The notes under the pieces are model-generated. The model had not been told where the DNA came from. It ran no database searches and worked only from the letters and a program-made list of their open reading frames with translations. A DNA stretch of 64,000 nt from B69-G16 sp964501905 (lineage in GTDB: Archaea > Thermoproteota > Thermoprotei > Thermofilales > B69-G16), in the NCBI GenBank assembly GCA_964501905.1, contig CAZCTW010000007.1, forward strand, positions 36,998-100,997. The letters are read 5' to 3'. How positions within the stretch are numbered: position 1 is the stretch's first letter; each line of letters begins with the position of its first letter. The translations under genes and the position numbers were made by a program. Shown one piece after another: positions 34,824-43,539 of the stretch.

Positions 34824-36278
34824 AATTTGACTTGTAGCCTCCCTCTCCGATATTTCTCGATAGCCGATGAGTTTCACCAGTTCTTCGAGAGTTTTGCTAA
34901 AGCCCATGCTCCACAGAGACTTAATAAATTTACCAGCATTCTCCGATCTAGGCCAATCCCCGTAAACCTCTTCTAGATATTTCCTGAACATAGCTTCGAA
35001 AAACCACGCCCTTAGATACTCCCCGGAGTAGAAGCCTAGATCCGTATCATAGAGGTAGGTGGCGGGGTTATATCTGTAGACTAGATGCTCTGTCATGATC
35101 CGTTGATACCTATCTTTCGCCTTTTCCAAGTTTTTCATCTTGTGTAGCTCAAGCTCGTAGATTAGCTTGGCGCTATACCTTCTCAAGAAGTGAAGATAGG
35201 AGGTATAGGAGTGTAGCAAGTATTTTTCGATGCTCTCTTTACCCACGAGCTCTCCGGCAACGTCTCTCCGTGATAGGATGTATTCTATTAGAAAGGCGTA
35301 AGCCTCGGTTATAGAGCTAGGCCCTAATCTTCTAAGAGAGACGGGTAGGTTAGGGCTTGTATATGCGAAGTGGAGAGCGTGCCCGGCTTCGTGGAATAGA
35401 GCTTGGTAGTCTCTAATACCACCCGTCGGCAGGACTACAAGTCTTACATCCTCTGGAATCCTTACAGCCGCTACAAAAGCTCTAGGCGATTTATTAGGTC
35501 TCTCCTCCACGTCCAGTAATACATTCTTCATTTTATTCAATTTAACGCCTAAACCCTGAAGTACCTTAAGCAGGAAATTCACCATTTCAACTCTGGGCTT
35601 TACCCCTCTAGGCGGCATTGAGAAGAGGTATACTATGTCGTGTCTCTCCGCTTCTTCCAAGCTTATCCCCAGGTTTTCCTCAACTAACATGCCCATGTAC
35701 TCCCTATACACGGATTTAGTAGAGGATAGAAAGCGTTCCGCCGCGGTTTTCAACTTTTCTAAATCAACCTGGTTTAGGAACTCGCAGAACTCTATATAGT
35801 TTTTAAATCCCAACTCCCGCGCGAGCTCATGCAACTTTTTAATCCTGTAGGCTAATAGGGGGTTTAGGAGTTCCTCCACTAAAAGACATATCTGTCCGTA
35901 GATTTTAGATCTTAATTCCCTTCGAGATTCTCTCGTTATAAACGCCAGAGCGATCCTAACTGATAAACGGTTAGAATCTATGCGAATCCTCTCCTCCACC
36001 TCTTTCTCGGAAATCTCGTCATTAACCTCAGCGATCGATTTGTGAGTATAGCTAAAGGCTAAAAAGCCGTAAATTCTCTTAACTCTCTCCTCGGGGGTAG
36101 ATTCCATGATTTTGCGTACCTCTTCAGCGAGCTCTCTTCTAGTTAAATCGCCGTATTTATCGTAGATTTTAGCCGTTTCGAGCTTGCTTTTCAATCCTGA
36201 AAGAGCTAGGTAGTACTCTAACTCTAGCTCAGCGAGAAAATCATCTATCCTCTTCTCGAGGAGATCTAGATCAACCAT
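34806..36278 (-). CDS. M3 family zinc oligopeptidase
   Basis: A 490-residue metallopeptidase. The zinc motif HEAGH is at residues 296-300 (LFHEAGHALHFAY), and the third ligand Glu325 is in SITEAYAFLIEY. The largely helical sequence and the C-terminal segment AWFFEAMFRKYLEEVYGDWP match oligoendopeptidase F/M3-type enzymes, which trim short cytoplasmic peptides. It is somewhat shorter than bacterial PepF (about 600). The radical SAM gene ends 15 bases upstream on the same strand, so the two are likely cotranscribed. Confidence 0.85.
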   Translation of the reverse strand: MVDLDLLEKRIDDFLAELELEYYLALSGLKSKLETAKIYDKYGDLTRRELAEEVRKIMESTPEERVKRIYGFLAFSYTHKSIAEVNDEISEKEVEERIRIDSNRLSVRIALAFITRESRRELRSKIYGQICLLVEELLNPLLAYRIKKLHELARELGFKNYIEFCEFLNQVDLEKLKTAAERFLSSTKSVYREYMGMLVEENLGISLEEAERHDIVYLFSMPPRGVKPRVEMVNFLLKVLQGLGVKLNKMKNVLLDVEERPNKSPRAFVAAVRIPEDVRLVVLPTGGIRDYQALFHEAGHALHFAYTSPNLPVSLRRLGPSSITEAYAFLIEYILSRRDVAGELVGKESIEKYLLHSYTSYLHFLRRYSAKLIYELELHKMKNLEKAKDRYQRIMTEHLVYRYNPATYLYDTDLGFYSGEYLRAWFFEAMFRKYLEEVYGDWPRSENAGKFIKSLWSMGFSKTLEELVKLIGYREISEREATSQILKSLL

Positions 36279-36293
36279 AATTGTTTGAAAACT

Positions 36294-37499
36294 TTAAATC
36301 TTAAAAATCTGATGTTTCACCCTCTCTATCTTCCTTAAAAACTCGTTCTTTACGGCTTTAACTAAAAGTCTCCGATAGCGTTTTTCTACTATGCGACTAG
36401 GCAGATTCCCCATCTTAGAAGCCGGAATAGTCGGCCTTTTCGAAAACTTAAACACTTGTACAAAGTCAAATCTCACCTCATCTAATAATTTTAAAGTCTT
36501 CCTGAAATCTTCCTCCGTTTCAGCCGGAAATCCTACCATTATCTGAGTCCAGAGAAGCGTTTTTGGAGACAACATCTTAACCTCTGTAATGCATTCTTTA
36601 AATTCCTCAATCGTGTATTTTCGCCCCATAAGCTTTAACAGTCTATTACTGCCCGATTGAACGGAAGAACCTAGGAGAGCGACCTTCTCGGTTTTAAACA
36701 CTTCCTTAAGCCCGTCAAACATTTCCTTTAAGTGATAGGGGTTTACATTCCCCAGTATTAACTTATAATCTCCATCAATCGTCAATAGCTCGTTTAGCAG
36801 GTCGTCTAGCCCATACCCCCTATCTCTGCCGTAGGCTCCAAGATCTGTAGCTACAAAATTGAAGACTTTGTAGCCTTTAAGGAGCCCCTGTTTAAACTCC
36901 TCGATGATACGTTCTTTAGGCTTGCTCCTTATTCTGCCACAGGAGCGCTTATCACTGCAGAAAGTACAGTTGCCTAAACAACCTCTAGAGGTCATTATAT
37001 AGTAGATTTTAGAGCCAACTATAGGAGCGAACTTCGTCCTTAGCCTATAGTTTAGCCATTCCAGGAAAGAAGTTAAATCCCTAACTTTTCTCCTCTTGCC
37101 CCGCCTAGGATCAACTGGGAAAAGATAGTTTACCGCAACCTCGTCATACTTCACTTTAGCGTCTATAAACTTCTCTAAGATGTGTACGCTATTCCTGCCA
37201 AAGCTTAACCCCTTATGTACCTTGCGGAGGAGGAGAGGATCTATATGTGGGAGACAACCCCAGACTATGAAATCGGCGTCCTCTCTAGATTTAGACTTTA
37301 AATCTCTTATTATCTCAACAGACAGCTGGGCGTCTTCCTCGGTAAGCCCACAGGCGTAAACCAATACGACATCTGCTTCCCGAGGATTCTTAACTACGGA
37401 AATGCCATTTAGCTCTAGGAATTTCTCTAGTTGAGCAGTTTCCATCCTAGCTTCAATGCAACCGTTGCAGTGGAGGTAAGCTTTTTTCCAATTATACAC
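36294..37499 (-). CDS. MiaB-type methylthiotransferase lacking the TRAM domain
   Basis: A 401-residue radical SAM enzyme. The UPF0004 N-domain carries the three auxiliary-cluster cysteines Cys14 (GCIEARMETAQ), Cys50 (VYACGLTEEDAQ) and Cys82 (WGCLP). The AdoMet cluster is GCLGNCTFC (Cys174, Cys178, Cys181). In this family the product is usually 2-methylthio-t6A at tRNA position 37 (MtaB). The protein ends right after the radical SAM domain, so the RNA-binding TRAM domain normally present is missing; it may need another RNA-binding partner. GTG start. Confidence 0.85.
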   Translation of the reverse strand: MYNWKKAYLHCNGCIEARMETAQLEKFLELNGISVVKNPREADVVLVYACGLTEEDAQLSVEIIRDLKSKSREDADFIVWGCLPHIDPLLLRKVHKGLSFGRNSVHILEKFIDAKVKYDEVAVNYLFPVDPRRGKRRKVRDLTSFLEWLNYRLRTKFAPIVGSKIYYIMTSRGCLGNCTFCSDKRSCGRIRSKPKERIIEEFKQGLLKGYKVFNFVATDLGAYGRDRGYGLDDLLNELLTIDGDYKLILGNVNPYHLKEMFDGLKEVFKTEKVALLGSSVQSGSNRLLKLMGRKYTIEEFKECITEVKMLSPKTLLWTQIMVGFPAETEEDFRKTLKLLDEVRFDFVQVFKFSKRPTIPASKMGNLPSRIVEKRYRRLLVKAVKNEFLRKIERVKHQIFKI

Positions 37500-37633
37500 A
37501 ATATCAAACTCTCAAAGTGATAGAGTAAGTAAGAAAATCTCACAGTTAAATTTTTCGGTTTTGGCTTTGCTATATTTAATATCATCAAAGGCATAAATCC
37601 TTAATTTTCTACTTAAGATAGCTATTTTATAAC

Positions 37634-37813
37634 CTAGATTTCAATCCTGAAATTCAATAGGAGATAAGCTAGCATCGCTAGAGCCGTCATCAACGCTAGC
37701 ACTGGAATAGCTTGACTATATACCTTGAATGCTTCTAGCTCCACCAGCGATAAAATAAACAGTATGAAAGCTAAAGAGACTAAATCCTAGGCATAGTCTA
37801 CAAGGTTTATCAT
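37634..37813 (-). pseudogene. Small two-helix membrane protein gene with in-frame TAG
   Basis: From ATG 37813 the frame reads MINLVDYA, then TAG (37787-37789), then DLVSLAFILFILSLVELEAF, KVYSQAIPVLALMTALAM and LAYLLLNFRIEI to a proper stop at 37634. The length without the stop is 59 residues with two hydrophobic helices. A TATA-like AATATAAG lies about 20-28 bases before the ATG. One nonsense change seems to have broken a small membrane gene. Pyrrolysine read-through is unlikely, as nothing else in the window suggests that machinery. Confidence 0.45.
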
Positions 37814-38159
37814 GTTTGCACTGCCCAAACTTATATTATTGCATCTAGGAGATACGTAGTTTTATAGCTTAACGGCTAAACTTTACAGAGGTTCACCGCA
37901 CTTGATACTTCTAAAATCTTTGATCTTCTAAGCGTTAAAGCTGTAATTTAGCCGCAGGAGTTTTATGGTGTTTCTGACAGGAACTCTGGGAGCCGCCCTA
38001 GGGTTAACGTACTTAACGGAAATTTAGTCGCAGAGAGTCCCAGAGGCTTCGTGGAAGGATAGGGTTAGTGTACCTTAGCTTAAAAAGTGCTCAAATATCT
38101 GCCCTATAAAAAGTATAAAACCCGCCTTTACGAAACCTTGGACTCGGCGTAGGTAGGCG
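37814..38159. other. Non-coding spacer, no gene seen
   Basis: About 345 bases with many stops in all frames. The only short frame of note is a 20-codon hydrophobic stretch from ATG 37964 (MVFLTGTLGAALGLTYLTEI), which could be a scrap of a membrane gene. No promoter-gene pairing, repeat or RNA signature is visible. Confidence 0.4.
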
Positions 38160-38489
38160 CTACCAAACTTTTGCTCCTGTGGGAACTTCATCTGGGAGGA
38201 TTATAGGGTAAAGCTTGCCATTCGCATCGGCTATTAAAAGCATGCCCTGGCTCTCTATTCCCATCACTTTTTTAGGCTTTAAGTTTATAACAAACACGGT
38301 TTTCCTACCTTGAAAATCTTCGGGAGCGTATTGATCGCCAACTCCCGCCACTATAACGCGCTCGTGGTCTCCGAAGTCTACAACCATTTTTATCAGTTTA
38401 CGGGATCTGGGTACTCGCTCCGCCTTTTTAACATAGCCTACCCTTATATTGAATTTCCAAAATTCCTTAACGTCATAAAGCTCGGACAT
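38160..38489 (-). CDS. tRNA-binding (EMAPII-like) domain protein, MetRS beta-like
   Basis: A stand-alone tRNA-binding OB-fold domain of about 109 residues, as found at the end of MetRS or as a separate beta subunit (Trbp111/Arc1p type). Marks are FNIRVGYVKKAERVPRSRKL, VDFGDHERVIVAGV, GRKTVFVINLKPKKVMGIES and SQGMLLIA. I start at ATG 38489 because a GGTGAT ribosome binding site precedes it; the upstream TTG is less likely. Probably dimerises and assists methionyl-tRNA synthetase. Confidence 0.88.
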   Translation of the reverse strand: MSELYDVKEFWKFNIRVGYVKKAERVPRSRKLIKMVVDFGDHERVIVAGVGDQYAPEDFQGRKTVFVINLKPKKVMGIESQGMLLIADANGKLYPIILPDEVPTGAKVW

Positions 38490-38533
38490 GGAGATCACCA
38501 AAATAACTAATCTGATAAAAAATGTAAAGTTTT

Positions 38534-38866
38534 CTACTTAAACTTCCCGGCGGCTATTTCCTCTCTAAGCTTCTTATACTCTTCCTTGCTTATCTCCTTG
38601 ACTAGACTCTGCCCGTAGCTCGTCAACACTACCTCATACCCGCTGACTTGAATCATCCAATACTCCGTCAACTTCTTTATCGCCTCGGTTATCAAATCGA
38701 TCAGTTCTTTCCTCTTCCTCATCTCTTTCTCGGATATTAGCTCGGACGCTATCGTTTTAGCTAGGTAGACCTCTGGCTTCTCCGAGCTTGTAAAGTATAT
38801 TTTGCCAAAGAACTCGTGCCAGAGATATGCTAACAGGAATTTCTCAATTTTAGACAATTCCTCCAT
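38534..38866 (-). CDS. Small helical protein with winged-helix-like pattern
   Basis: A 110-residue acidic/basic helical protein (MEELSKIEKFLLAYLWHEFFGK). The segment IKKLTEYWMIQVSGYEVVLTSYGQSLVKEI reads like a recognition helix and wing, so it may be a winged-helix protein, but the evidence is thin. No family recognised. It lies between DedA and the tRNA-binding gene on the same strand, 45 bases from each. Confidence 0.6.
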   Translation of the reverse strand: MEELSKIEKFLLAYLWHEFFGKIYFTSSEKPEVYLAKTIASELISEKEMRKRKELIDLITEAIKKLTEYWMIQVSGYEVVLTSYGQSLVKEISKEEYKKLREEIAAGKFK

Positions 38867-38911
38867 TTCACATCGAGAAGCTATCTCCGCTACGTTATAT
38901 AAGTTCTTCGT

Positions 38912-39508
38912 TTAACTTTGCCTTCGGAGCAGATAGGCTAGAAATAAGACAGCTGCCGATAAAGCTAGCAAATCTAGGTAAAGCGAATAATTTCTCAAAA
39001 TCTCCCACTGCGCGCCTAAAACTACGCCTATATACGTTAAGGCTAGACACCACAAAAGCGAGCCAGCGAAAGTATAAATGGTAAATTCGACAATTTCCAC
39101 TCTCGCGGCGCCCGCCGGGAAAGATATGACAGTCCTGACAGCTGGCAGCAGTCTTCCTATAAAAACGGCAAAACGCCCTCTCACGCGGAAAAACTCCTCT
39201 GTACGCCTCCAGTGTTCCTCTGAAATCAGAAAATACCTACCGTACTTCTCCAAAAAGGACTTTCCATACCTATCTCCTAGAAAGTAGGCTATCAAGGAAC
39301 CGGCTAAATTCCCTAAAGTCCCCGCTAGAACCGCCGCTAGGAAATCCATCTCGTTCGATGCGACTAGGAAACCAGCGAAAGGCATGACGGCTTCGCTGGG
39401 GATAGGCACCAATGCGCTCTCTAACAACATTAAAATAAAAATCCCTAAGCAACCTATTTCCGCCACGACTTGGATCGCTAGCTCCACTAAGAACTCGGTA
39501 ATACTCAT
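38912..39508 (-). CDS. DedA family membrane protein
   Basis: A 198-residue DedA/SNARE-associated membrane protein. Family motifs are IPSEAVMPFAGFLVA near residue 36, GTLGNLAGSLIAYFLGDRYGKSF, and GRLLPAVRTVISFPAGAARV. DedA proteins are undecaprenyl- or other lipid-phosphate flippases important for membrane homeostasis. It has five or so hydrophobic segments. ATG start, 23 bases upstream of the end of the M48 gene in the same direction. Confidence 0.9.
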   Translation of the reverse strand: MSITEFLVELAIQVVAEIGCLGIFILMLLESALVPIPSEAVMPFAGFLVASNEMDFLAAVLAGTLGNLAGSLIAYFLGDRYGKSFLEKYGRYFLISEEHWRRTEEFFRVRGRFAVFIGRLLPAVRTVISFPAGAARVEIVEFTIYTFAGSLLWCLALTYIGVVLGAQWEILRNYSLYLDLLALSAAVLFLAYLLRRQS

Positions 39509-39531
39509 TGCTTCCTCAATATTAGTATTCC

Positions 39532-40380
39532 CTATAAATTTTTCGAAAATCCGCTACCGTAGACCTTCAACAGTTCTCGAATTCTCCTCTTTATCAATGG
39601 GTGGGTGCTTAGAGAAGCTACGGCATCGCCCACGACTTTCTCCACTAAATCCCTCTCAGATAAACGGCTTAAATCCACGTCTAACCCTTTAGCTCTCCCG
39701 AGCTTTATCAAAGCCGATATGGCGGCGGCTAAGTTTCCCGTCGCTAGGACTGCCTCTCTATCGGCTATATACTCGCATTCTCTCGAAAACCAGAGCAACG
39801 CAAACCTAGCCGGTATAAAAACTAAGTAGAAAAACACCCTAACGATTAAAGGCATGAATAATGGCAGGATAACGGAGGCGTTTGCCATACTATATAAGAG
39901 CCAAACCCACCTATGCTTTATATGTCCAAGCTCGTGAGCAACGACAAAGTCAACCTCCTCTCTAGTGAACTTCTCCAATAAACCCTTGTAAACAACGATT
40001 TTAGGCCTGAAAACCCCGTAGGTGAAAGCGTTTAGGGCAGAGCTAGATGCAACTCCCAATCTGTCAAACTTTACCCTCATCCGCTCCGCCAATCTCACAG
40101 CCCTAGCTAGCAATGAATCGAAGGAATATGCATCTTCAACCCAGATAACGGGTGCACGAAAAGCACCCATGAAATCTGAGGCTATAAGCCAGAAAATCAC
40201 TATGAGAAATACAAAAAGGGGGTATGCTACGGCAGCTACAATCCCCAACATAGGTAGAAACGAAAAGGCGAACAAGACAACTCCAATCCAACCCACAATA
40301 AACTCTAAAGCCAAAACCGCTAACGCCGTAATCAGAGAAAACCAAAACCAACGCCTAACAGGATATTCAAACATCAACAT
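39532..40380 (-). CDS. M48 family (HtpX/Ste24-like) membrane metalloprotease
   Basis: A 282-residue protease with two N-terminal helices, the zinc motif HELGH at residues 149-153 (VVAHELGHIKHRW), and the third ligand Glu203 in SRECEYIADREA. Two more helices lie between. HtpX-type enzymes degrade misfolded membrane proteins. A pair of start Met (residues 1 and 3) leaves the exact start open. The downstream DedA gene is close by, so shared transcription is likely. Confidence 0.9.
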   Translation of the reverse strand: MLMFEYPVRRWFWFSLITALAVLALEFIVGWIGVVLFAFSFLPMLGIVAAVAYPLFVFLIVIFWLIASDFMGAFRAPVIWVEDAYSFDSLLARAVRLAERMRVKFDRLGVASSSALNAFTYGVFRPKIVVYKGLLEKFTREEVDFVVAHELGHIKHRWVWLLYSMANASVILPLFMPLIVRVFFYLVFIPARFALLWFSRECEYIADREAVLATGNLAAAISALIKLGRAKGLDVDLSRLSERDLVEKVVGDAVASLSTHPLIKRRIRELLKVYGSGFSKNL

Positions 40381-40554
40381 AACCTAACCCCCGCTATTCG
40401 TGATAGAAATAGAATTATTTGAATTTTACAAGTCTCCCCTCTTAGGACAGGAAGAAAGCCAGATTTATAATTTCTCACAAATCATAGTTGTAAAATTGAA
40501 AAACTATCTATACACGGGTTGGGGCGTTAAAATAAACAGCTTGAAATTGATTTA

Positions 40555-40608
40555 AGTTCGGGCGCTCTTTCATCCTGACCCAAATTCGGGTCTGTCGGAG
40601 CGCGATCC
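40555..40608. ncRNA. Small GC-rich stem-loop between divergent genes
   Basis: GCGCTC (40562-40567) pairs with GAGCGC (40598-40603), and inside it GACCC (40577-40581) pairs with GGGTC (40588-40592) around the loop AAATTC. A 9/5-base internal loop separates the helices. It stands in an AT-rich gap of about 400 bases (40381-40789). The unpaired region recalls the pocket of guide RNAs, but no ACA or C/D boxes are present, so the class is unassigned. Confidence 0.4.
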
Positions 40609-40752
40609 TGCCGGCGTTATATAATATTTAAAACTCATTTTTAACATTTACTTCTGCCGGAAACTTTAAACTTCATCTCTAAAAAATTATGTTTTAGTAA
40701 TGAAGCTTTTAGAAAATGTTATCGTCTGTTTTGCATATTTTTTCCTAAAAAC

Positions 40753-40760
40753 GTTTAAAT
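40753..40760 (+). promoter_or_regulatory. TATA box of the 40790 gene
   Basis: TTTAAATA lies about 30 bases before ATG 40790, the usual spacing for a leaderless archaeal transcript. This favours 40790 over an upstream ATG at 40700. Confidence 0.6.
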
Positions 40761-40789
40761 ACTTGCTATACATTTTTCTTTCGATTCCT

Positions 40790-41188
40790 ATGGTCGCGGA
40801 GATACCTCCGCCCCCTCCACCACCTCCTGCTGCGGAGGAGGTTACGGACGAAAGCAAGCTCTTTGGGTTAATAGCGTGGTTACTGGGACTTATCGGCGCG
40901 ATTATAGCGCTCGTATTAAAGAAGGAAGATAGATACGTAGTGTTCCACGCTAAGCAATCCTTAGTCTTGTGGATCGGCGTAATAGCGATCGACATAGTCG
41001 TAATGATACTGTCCTTCGCGCTCTCCCTCATGAGGCTGGGAATTTTGACACTATTGTTCGGATGGCTACCTGGACTTATAGGGCTTATAGGACTTATAAT
41101 AACGATAATTGGAGCTTTAAAAGCCTACGGCGGAGAGTGGTGGAAAGCGCCTATAATAGGAGATATCGCAGATAAAATATCTCTATAA
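40790..41188 (+). CDS. UPF0132/DUF4870-like membrane protein with poly-proline N-terminus
   Basis: A 132-residue protein, start ATG 40790 chosen from the TATA spacing; the longer ORF adds 30 unconvincing hydrophobic residues. A run of eight prolines (EIPPPPPPPPAAEE) is followed by about three membrane helices with the family signature KLFGLIAWLLGLIGAIIAL and YVVFHAKQSLVLWIG. DUF4870/UPF0132 proteins are small membrane proteins of unknown function. The proline linker may reach cytoplasmic partners. Confidence 0.8.
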   Translation: MVAEIPPPPPPPPAAEEVTDESKLFGLIAWLLGLIGAIIALVLKKEDRYVVFHAKQSLVLWIGVIAIDIVVMILSFALSLMRLGILTLLFGWLPGLIGLIGLIITIIGALKAYGGEWWKAPIIGDIADKISL

Positions 41189-41242
41189 TTTTTTTACTTG
41201 TTTTTAGTTAGGGTAATATACCTCTCGCCCCTAAAACACCTT

Positions 41243-41692
41243 ATGATCGTAAAAGAAACTAGCAAAATTTTCGCGGGAGTTTGCGGCTTATACTGCGGGA
41301 ATTGCCCTATTTTTAGAGCGCGTCGGGACGGACACGTAGAATTCCTAGAGTTCCTAGCCAATACTATAGGGGTCGACGAAGTAAGCTGCGACGGGTGTAG
41401 ATCCGAGAATTGCTGGAGCGGAGATTGCTACTTCAAGAAATGCGCCAGGGAGAGAGGTGTGGATTTCTGCTCTGAATGCCCTGATTATCCCTGCCCTCAG
41501 CTTTTAGAATTCTCGGAGATGGCTTCGCACAGGAGGGTTATATTGGAAAATCTCGAAAAAATTAGAGAAGTCGGATGGAGAAGGTGGATAGAAGAAGAGG
41601 ACCGTAAGTGGAGGTGCCCATTCTGCGGGAGCAAGGTATCGTTCTACAATGTTAAATGCCCGTCGTGCGGGGCAAAGCTAGAAAGAGTATAA
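41243..41692 (+). CDS. DUF3795-like zinc-rich protein
   Basis: Start set at ATG 41243; an upstream TTG is possible but a TATA-like element (GTAATATACC) sits 30 bases before the ATG. The 149-residue product has the DUF3795 head CGLYCGNCPIFRARR, then CDGCRSENCWSGDCYFKKC, CSECPDYPCPQL, and a C-terminal zinc ribbon CPFCGSK...CPSCGAK. Many cysteines suggest structural zinc or an iron-sulfur centre. Its function is unknown. Confidence 0.82.
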   Translation: MIVKETSKIFAGVCGLYCGNCPIFRARRDGHVEFLEFLANTIGVDEVSCDGCRSENCWSGDCYFKKCARERGVDFCSECPDYPCPQLLEFSEMASHRRVILENLEKIREVGWRRWIEEEDRKWRCPFCGSKVSFYNVKCPSCGAKLERV

Positions 41693-42721
41693 CTGCTTAT
41701 ACATCTTCAGAGACCAGACGTAACCTCTTTGAACCCAGACCGGTAGCCTGCCCGCTTTCACAAAGCCATACTTCTCGTAGAGTTTTAAAGCCGGGATGTT
41801 ATTCTCGAAAACCTCGAGGATTACCATCCGAGCGTGAAGCCTCTTAGCCAGCAGGAGTATTTCCTCCATAAGCTTGGAGCCTACTCCTATTCCCTGATAC
41901 TCCGCCGCCACGAATATCGCTAAAGCATAAGCGTTGGACAAGACATCCCCCACCGCCCTCCTAGCCAGAGGCTCTAAACTCGCCATTCCCACGACTCTTC
42001 CATTTGAAGCATCTTGGGCGACTAATGGGTAAAGCCTACCCTCAAAAATCATTCTCATAATTCTCTCCTTATCCCACCAGATCAGGCCTTCATAAAACCC
42101 GCTCCCCATAGTAGAGAAAACGTTTATGTGATTAGCGGCCCATTCTAGCTCGTCTAGATCGCTGAGCCTTAACCCCCTAACTACTACCTCAGCTTTTTTC
42201 CTCTTCTCCACTCTTCCAGGCTTATAAAGCTCCTCGCCCACGTACTCCCTCTCTACCTTAAAGCCGTACTCGCTCCTTAAGTCGTAGTAGTAATAGACCA
42301 GGTCGTACAGCTCTCCCCTTAAACATGCGGCGTCCGGTATTACGGCAGTTTTAACAAAACCTAGCCCGGGCAGCCAAGAGTTCTCCTCAGCGTAGGAAAA
42401 AACCATAGTCCTAATATACATGGCTTCCATCGTTAAAGCCGCCTTTTTCACGTAACAGAAAGCCTTCTCTATCGCCTCCCTATCTCGGGCATACATTCTA
42501 ACTCTCAGCGTAGCCGAACCTTTCCCCCTCCCCCTGCTCAGAACAAATATAGACTCTACGCCAGTTTTTCCGAAAACTAGGAAAGTTCTATCGAGAGGGA
42601 AGTAATTGCAAAAGGATCTTTTATTGAGGGGTAGTATTGTACCTACTTTCTCCACATACTTGTTTACAAAACTTAAGGCCGTGTCTAGGTTTTTATCCGA
42701 GATTTGGGCTATCCTGCCCAA
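41678..42721 (-). CDS. GNAT family acetyltransferase (C-terminal GNAT domain)
   Basis: A 347-residue protein whose last 150 residues form a GNAT fold. Motif A for acetyl-CoA is AEYQGIGVGSKLMEEILLLAK, preceded by AIFV and followed by VILEVFENNIPALKLYEKYGF. The N-terminal 190 residues are probably a degenerate second GNAT-like domain. Start is TTG with GGTG ahead. It lies just 17 bases after the neighbouring hypothetical gene, on the same strand, so the two are likely cotranscribed. The acceptor is unknown. Overlaps the convergent DUF3795 gene by 15 bases. Confidence 0.8.
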   Translation of the reverse strand: MGRIAQISDKNLDTALSFVNKYVEKVGTILPLNKRSFCNYFPLDRTFLVFGKTGVESIFVLSRGRGKGSATLRVRMYARDREAIEKAFCYVKKAALTMEAMYIRTMVFSYAEENSWLPGLGFVKTAVIPDAACLRGELYDLVYYYYDLRSEYGFKVEREYVGEELYKPGRVEKRKKAEVVVRGLRLSDLDELEWAANHINVFSTMGSGFYEGLIWWDKERIMRMIFEGRLYPLVAQDASNGRVVGMASLEPLARRAVGDVLSNAYALAIFVAAEYQGIGVGSKLMEEILLLAKRLHARMVILEVFENNIPALKLYEKYGFVKAGRLPVWVQRGYVWSLKMYKQLYSF

Positions 42722-42738
42722 CTAAAACACCGGGCAAG

Positions 42739-43419
42739 TTATATCTCCCTAAAGAGTTTATCCACCTTCTGGAGCACGATTCTCTCAGTTATTTCCTTAG
42801 ACCTGTAGAGGTACCTGCTCACTTTTCTCCTAGCTCTATACTCCACGTACTCCTCGACTATCCCTATAAGCTTCTTGGCGAATTTAACGGCTTTAATAAC
42901 TGTCGTATCTAAGGGTAGCTTATACTCGAAGCTCATGCTGAAGTAGTCGTCGTCCCAGTAGAGGTCATCTAGCTTAAACTCGTCCTCTTCTAAATCCTCG
43001 AACGATACATAGGCGTGCCTAGTCACAAACCCCTGTCTCTCCAACTTAGCCATAACGTAATCGAGAGCTGAAACGTAGATATCTAGGCTTATAGGCCTGC
43101 TCCAGTACTTCCTCCTATCCGTTATATCTATTATGCTTAAGCCTCTGCCTATTAGAACTTCATAGCTGAAAATATCGCCGTAGCTTAAGGTATAGATAAT
43201 CCTGTCCTTTACGTCTAAAACGGGTTCTATAAATACACCCTCCGGTATCTCGCCCAACTTTACTCTATAGAGAAAACGTAGCGGTATGTGAACAACGTCT
43301 CCGTCCCCCTCAAATACTCGACCTTTAAACTCAAGCTTTTCGATTTCCCCATATTCATTGAAAAGTACTCTGAACCTCCCGTAGGACAGTATGTGCTTAT
43401 CCAAGCGACCACCTTTCAC
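42739..43419 (-). CDS. Hypothetical protein, beta-rich with basic C-terminal helix
   Basis: A 226-residue protein with no recognised family. The first half is beta-strand rich (ILSYGRFRVLFNEYGEIEKL), then an acidic patch (FEDLEEDEFKLDDLYWDDDY), then a basic helical end (YRARRKVSRYLYRSKEITER). The pattern could suit an RNA- or protein-binding adaptor. It lies directly upstream of the GNAT gene in an apparent operon. GTG start with alternative downstream TTG. Confidence 0.65.
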   Translation of the reverse strand: MKGGRLDKHILSYGRFRVLFNEYGEIEKLEFKGRVFEGDGDVVHIPLRFLYRVKLGEIPEGVFIEPVLDVKDRIIYTLSYGDIFSYEVLIGRGLSIIDITDRRKYWSRPISLDIYVSALDYVMAKLERQGFVTRHAYVSFEDLEEDEFKLDDLYWDDDYFSMSFEYKLPLDTTVIKAVKFAKKLIGIVEEYVEYRARRKVSRYLYRSKEITERIVLQKVDKLFREI

Positions 43420-43539
43420 AGATTAAGATTAATAACCATATATAAGCAGTACGCTGGGGATTTGAAATTTCAAAAGCTAGCGTTTTATAAACATTGCAAT
43501 AGTTTTATACTGGTATTTCTAAATAGCAGTGGTGTTAAA

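Noticed and set aside
43288..43539. 5' extension of the sugar-isomerase-like ORF
   Set aside because: It overlaps the antisense gene and carries no family sequence; TTG 43540 has a ribosome binding site.
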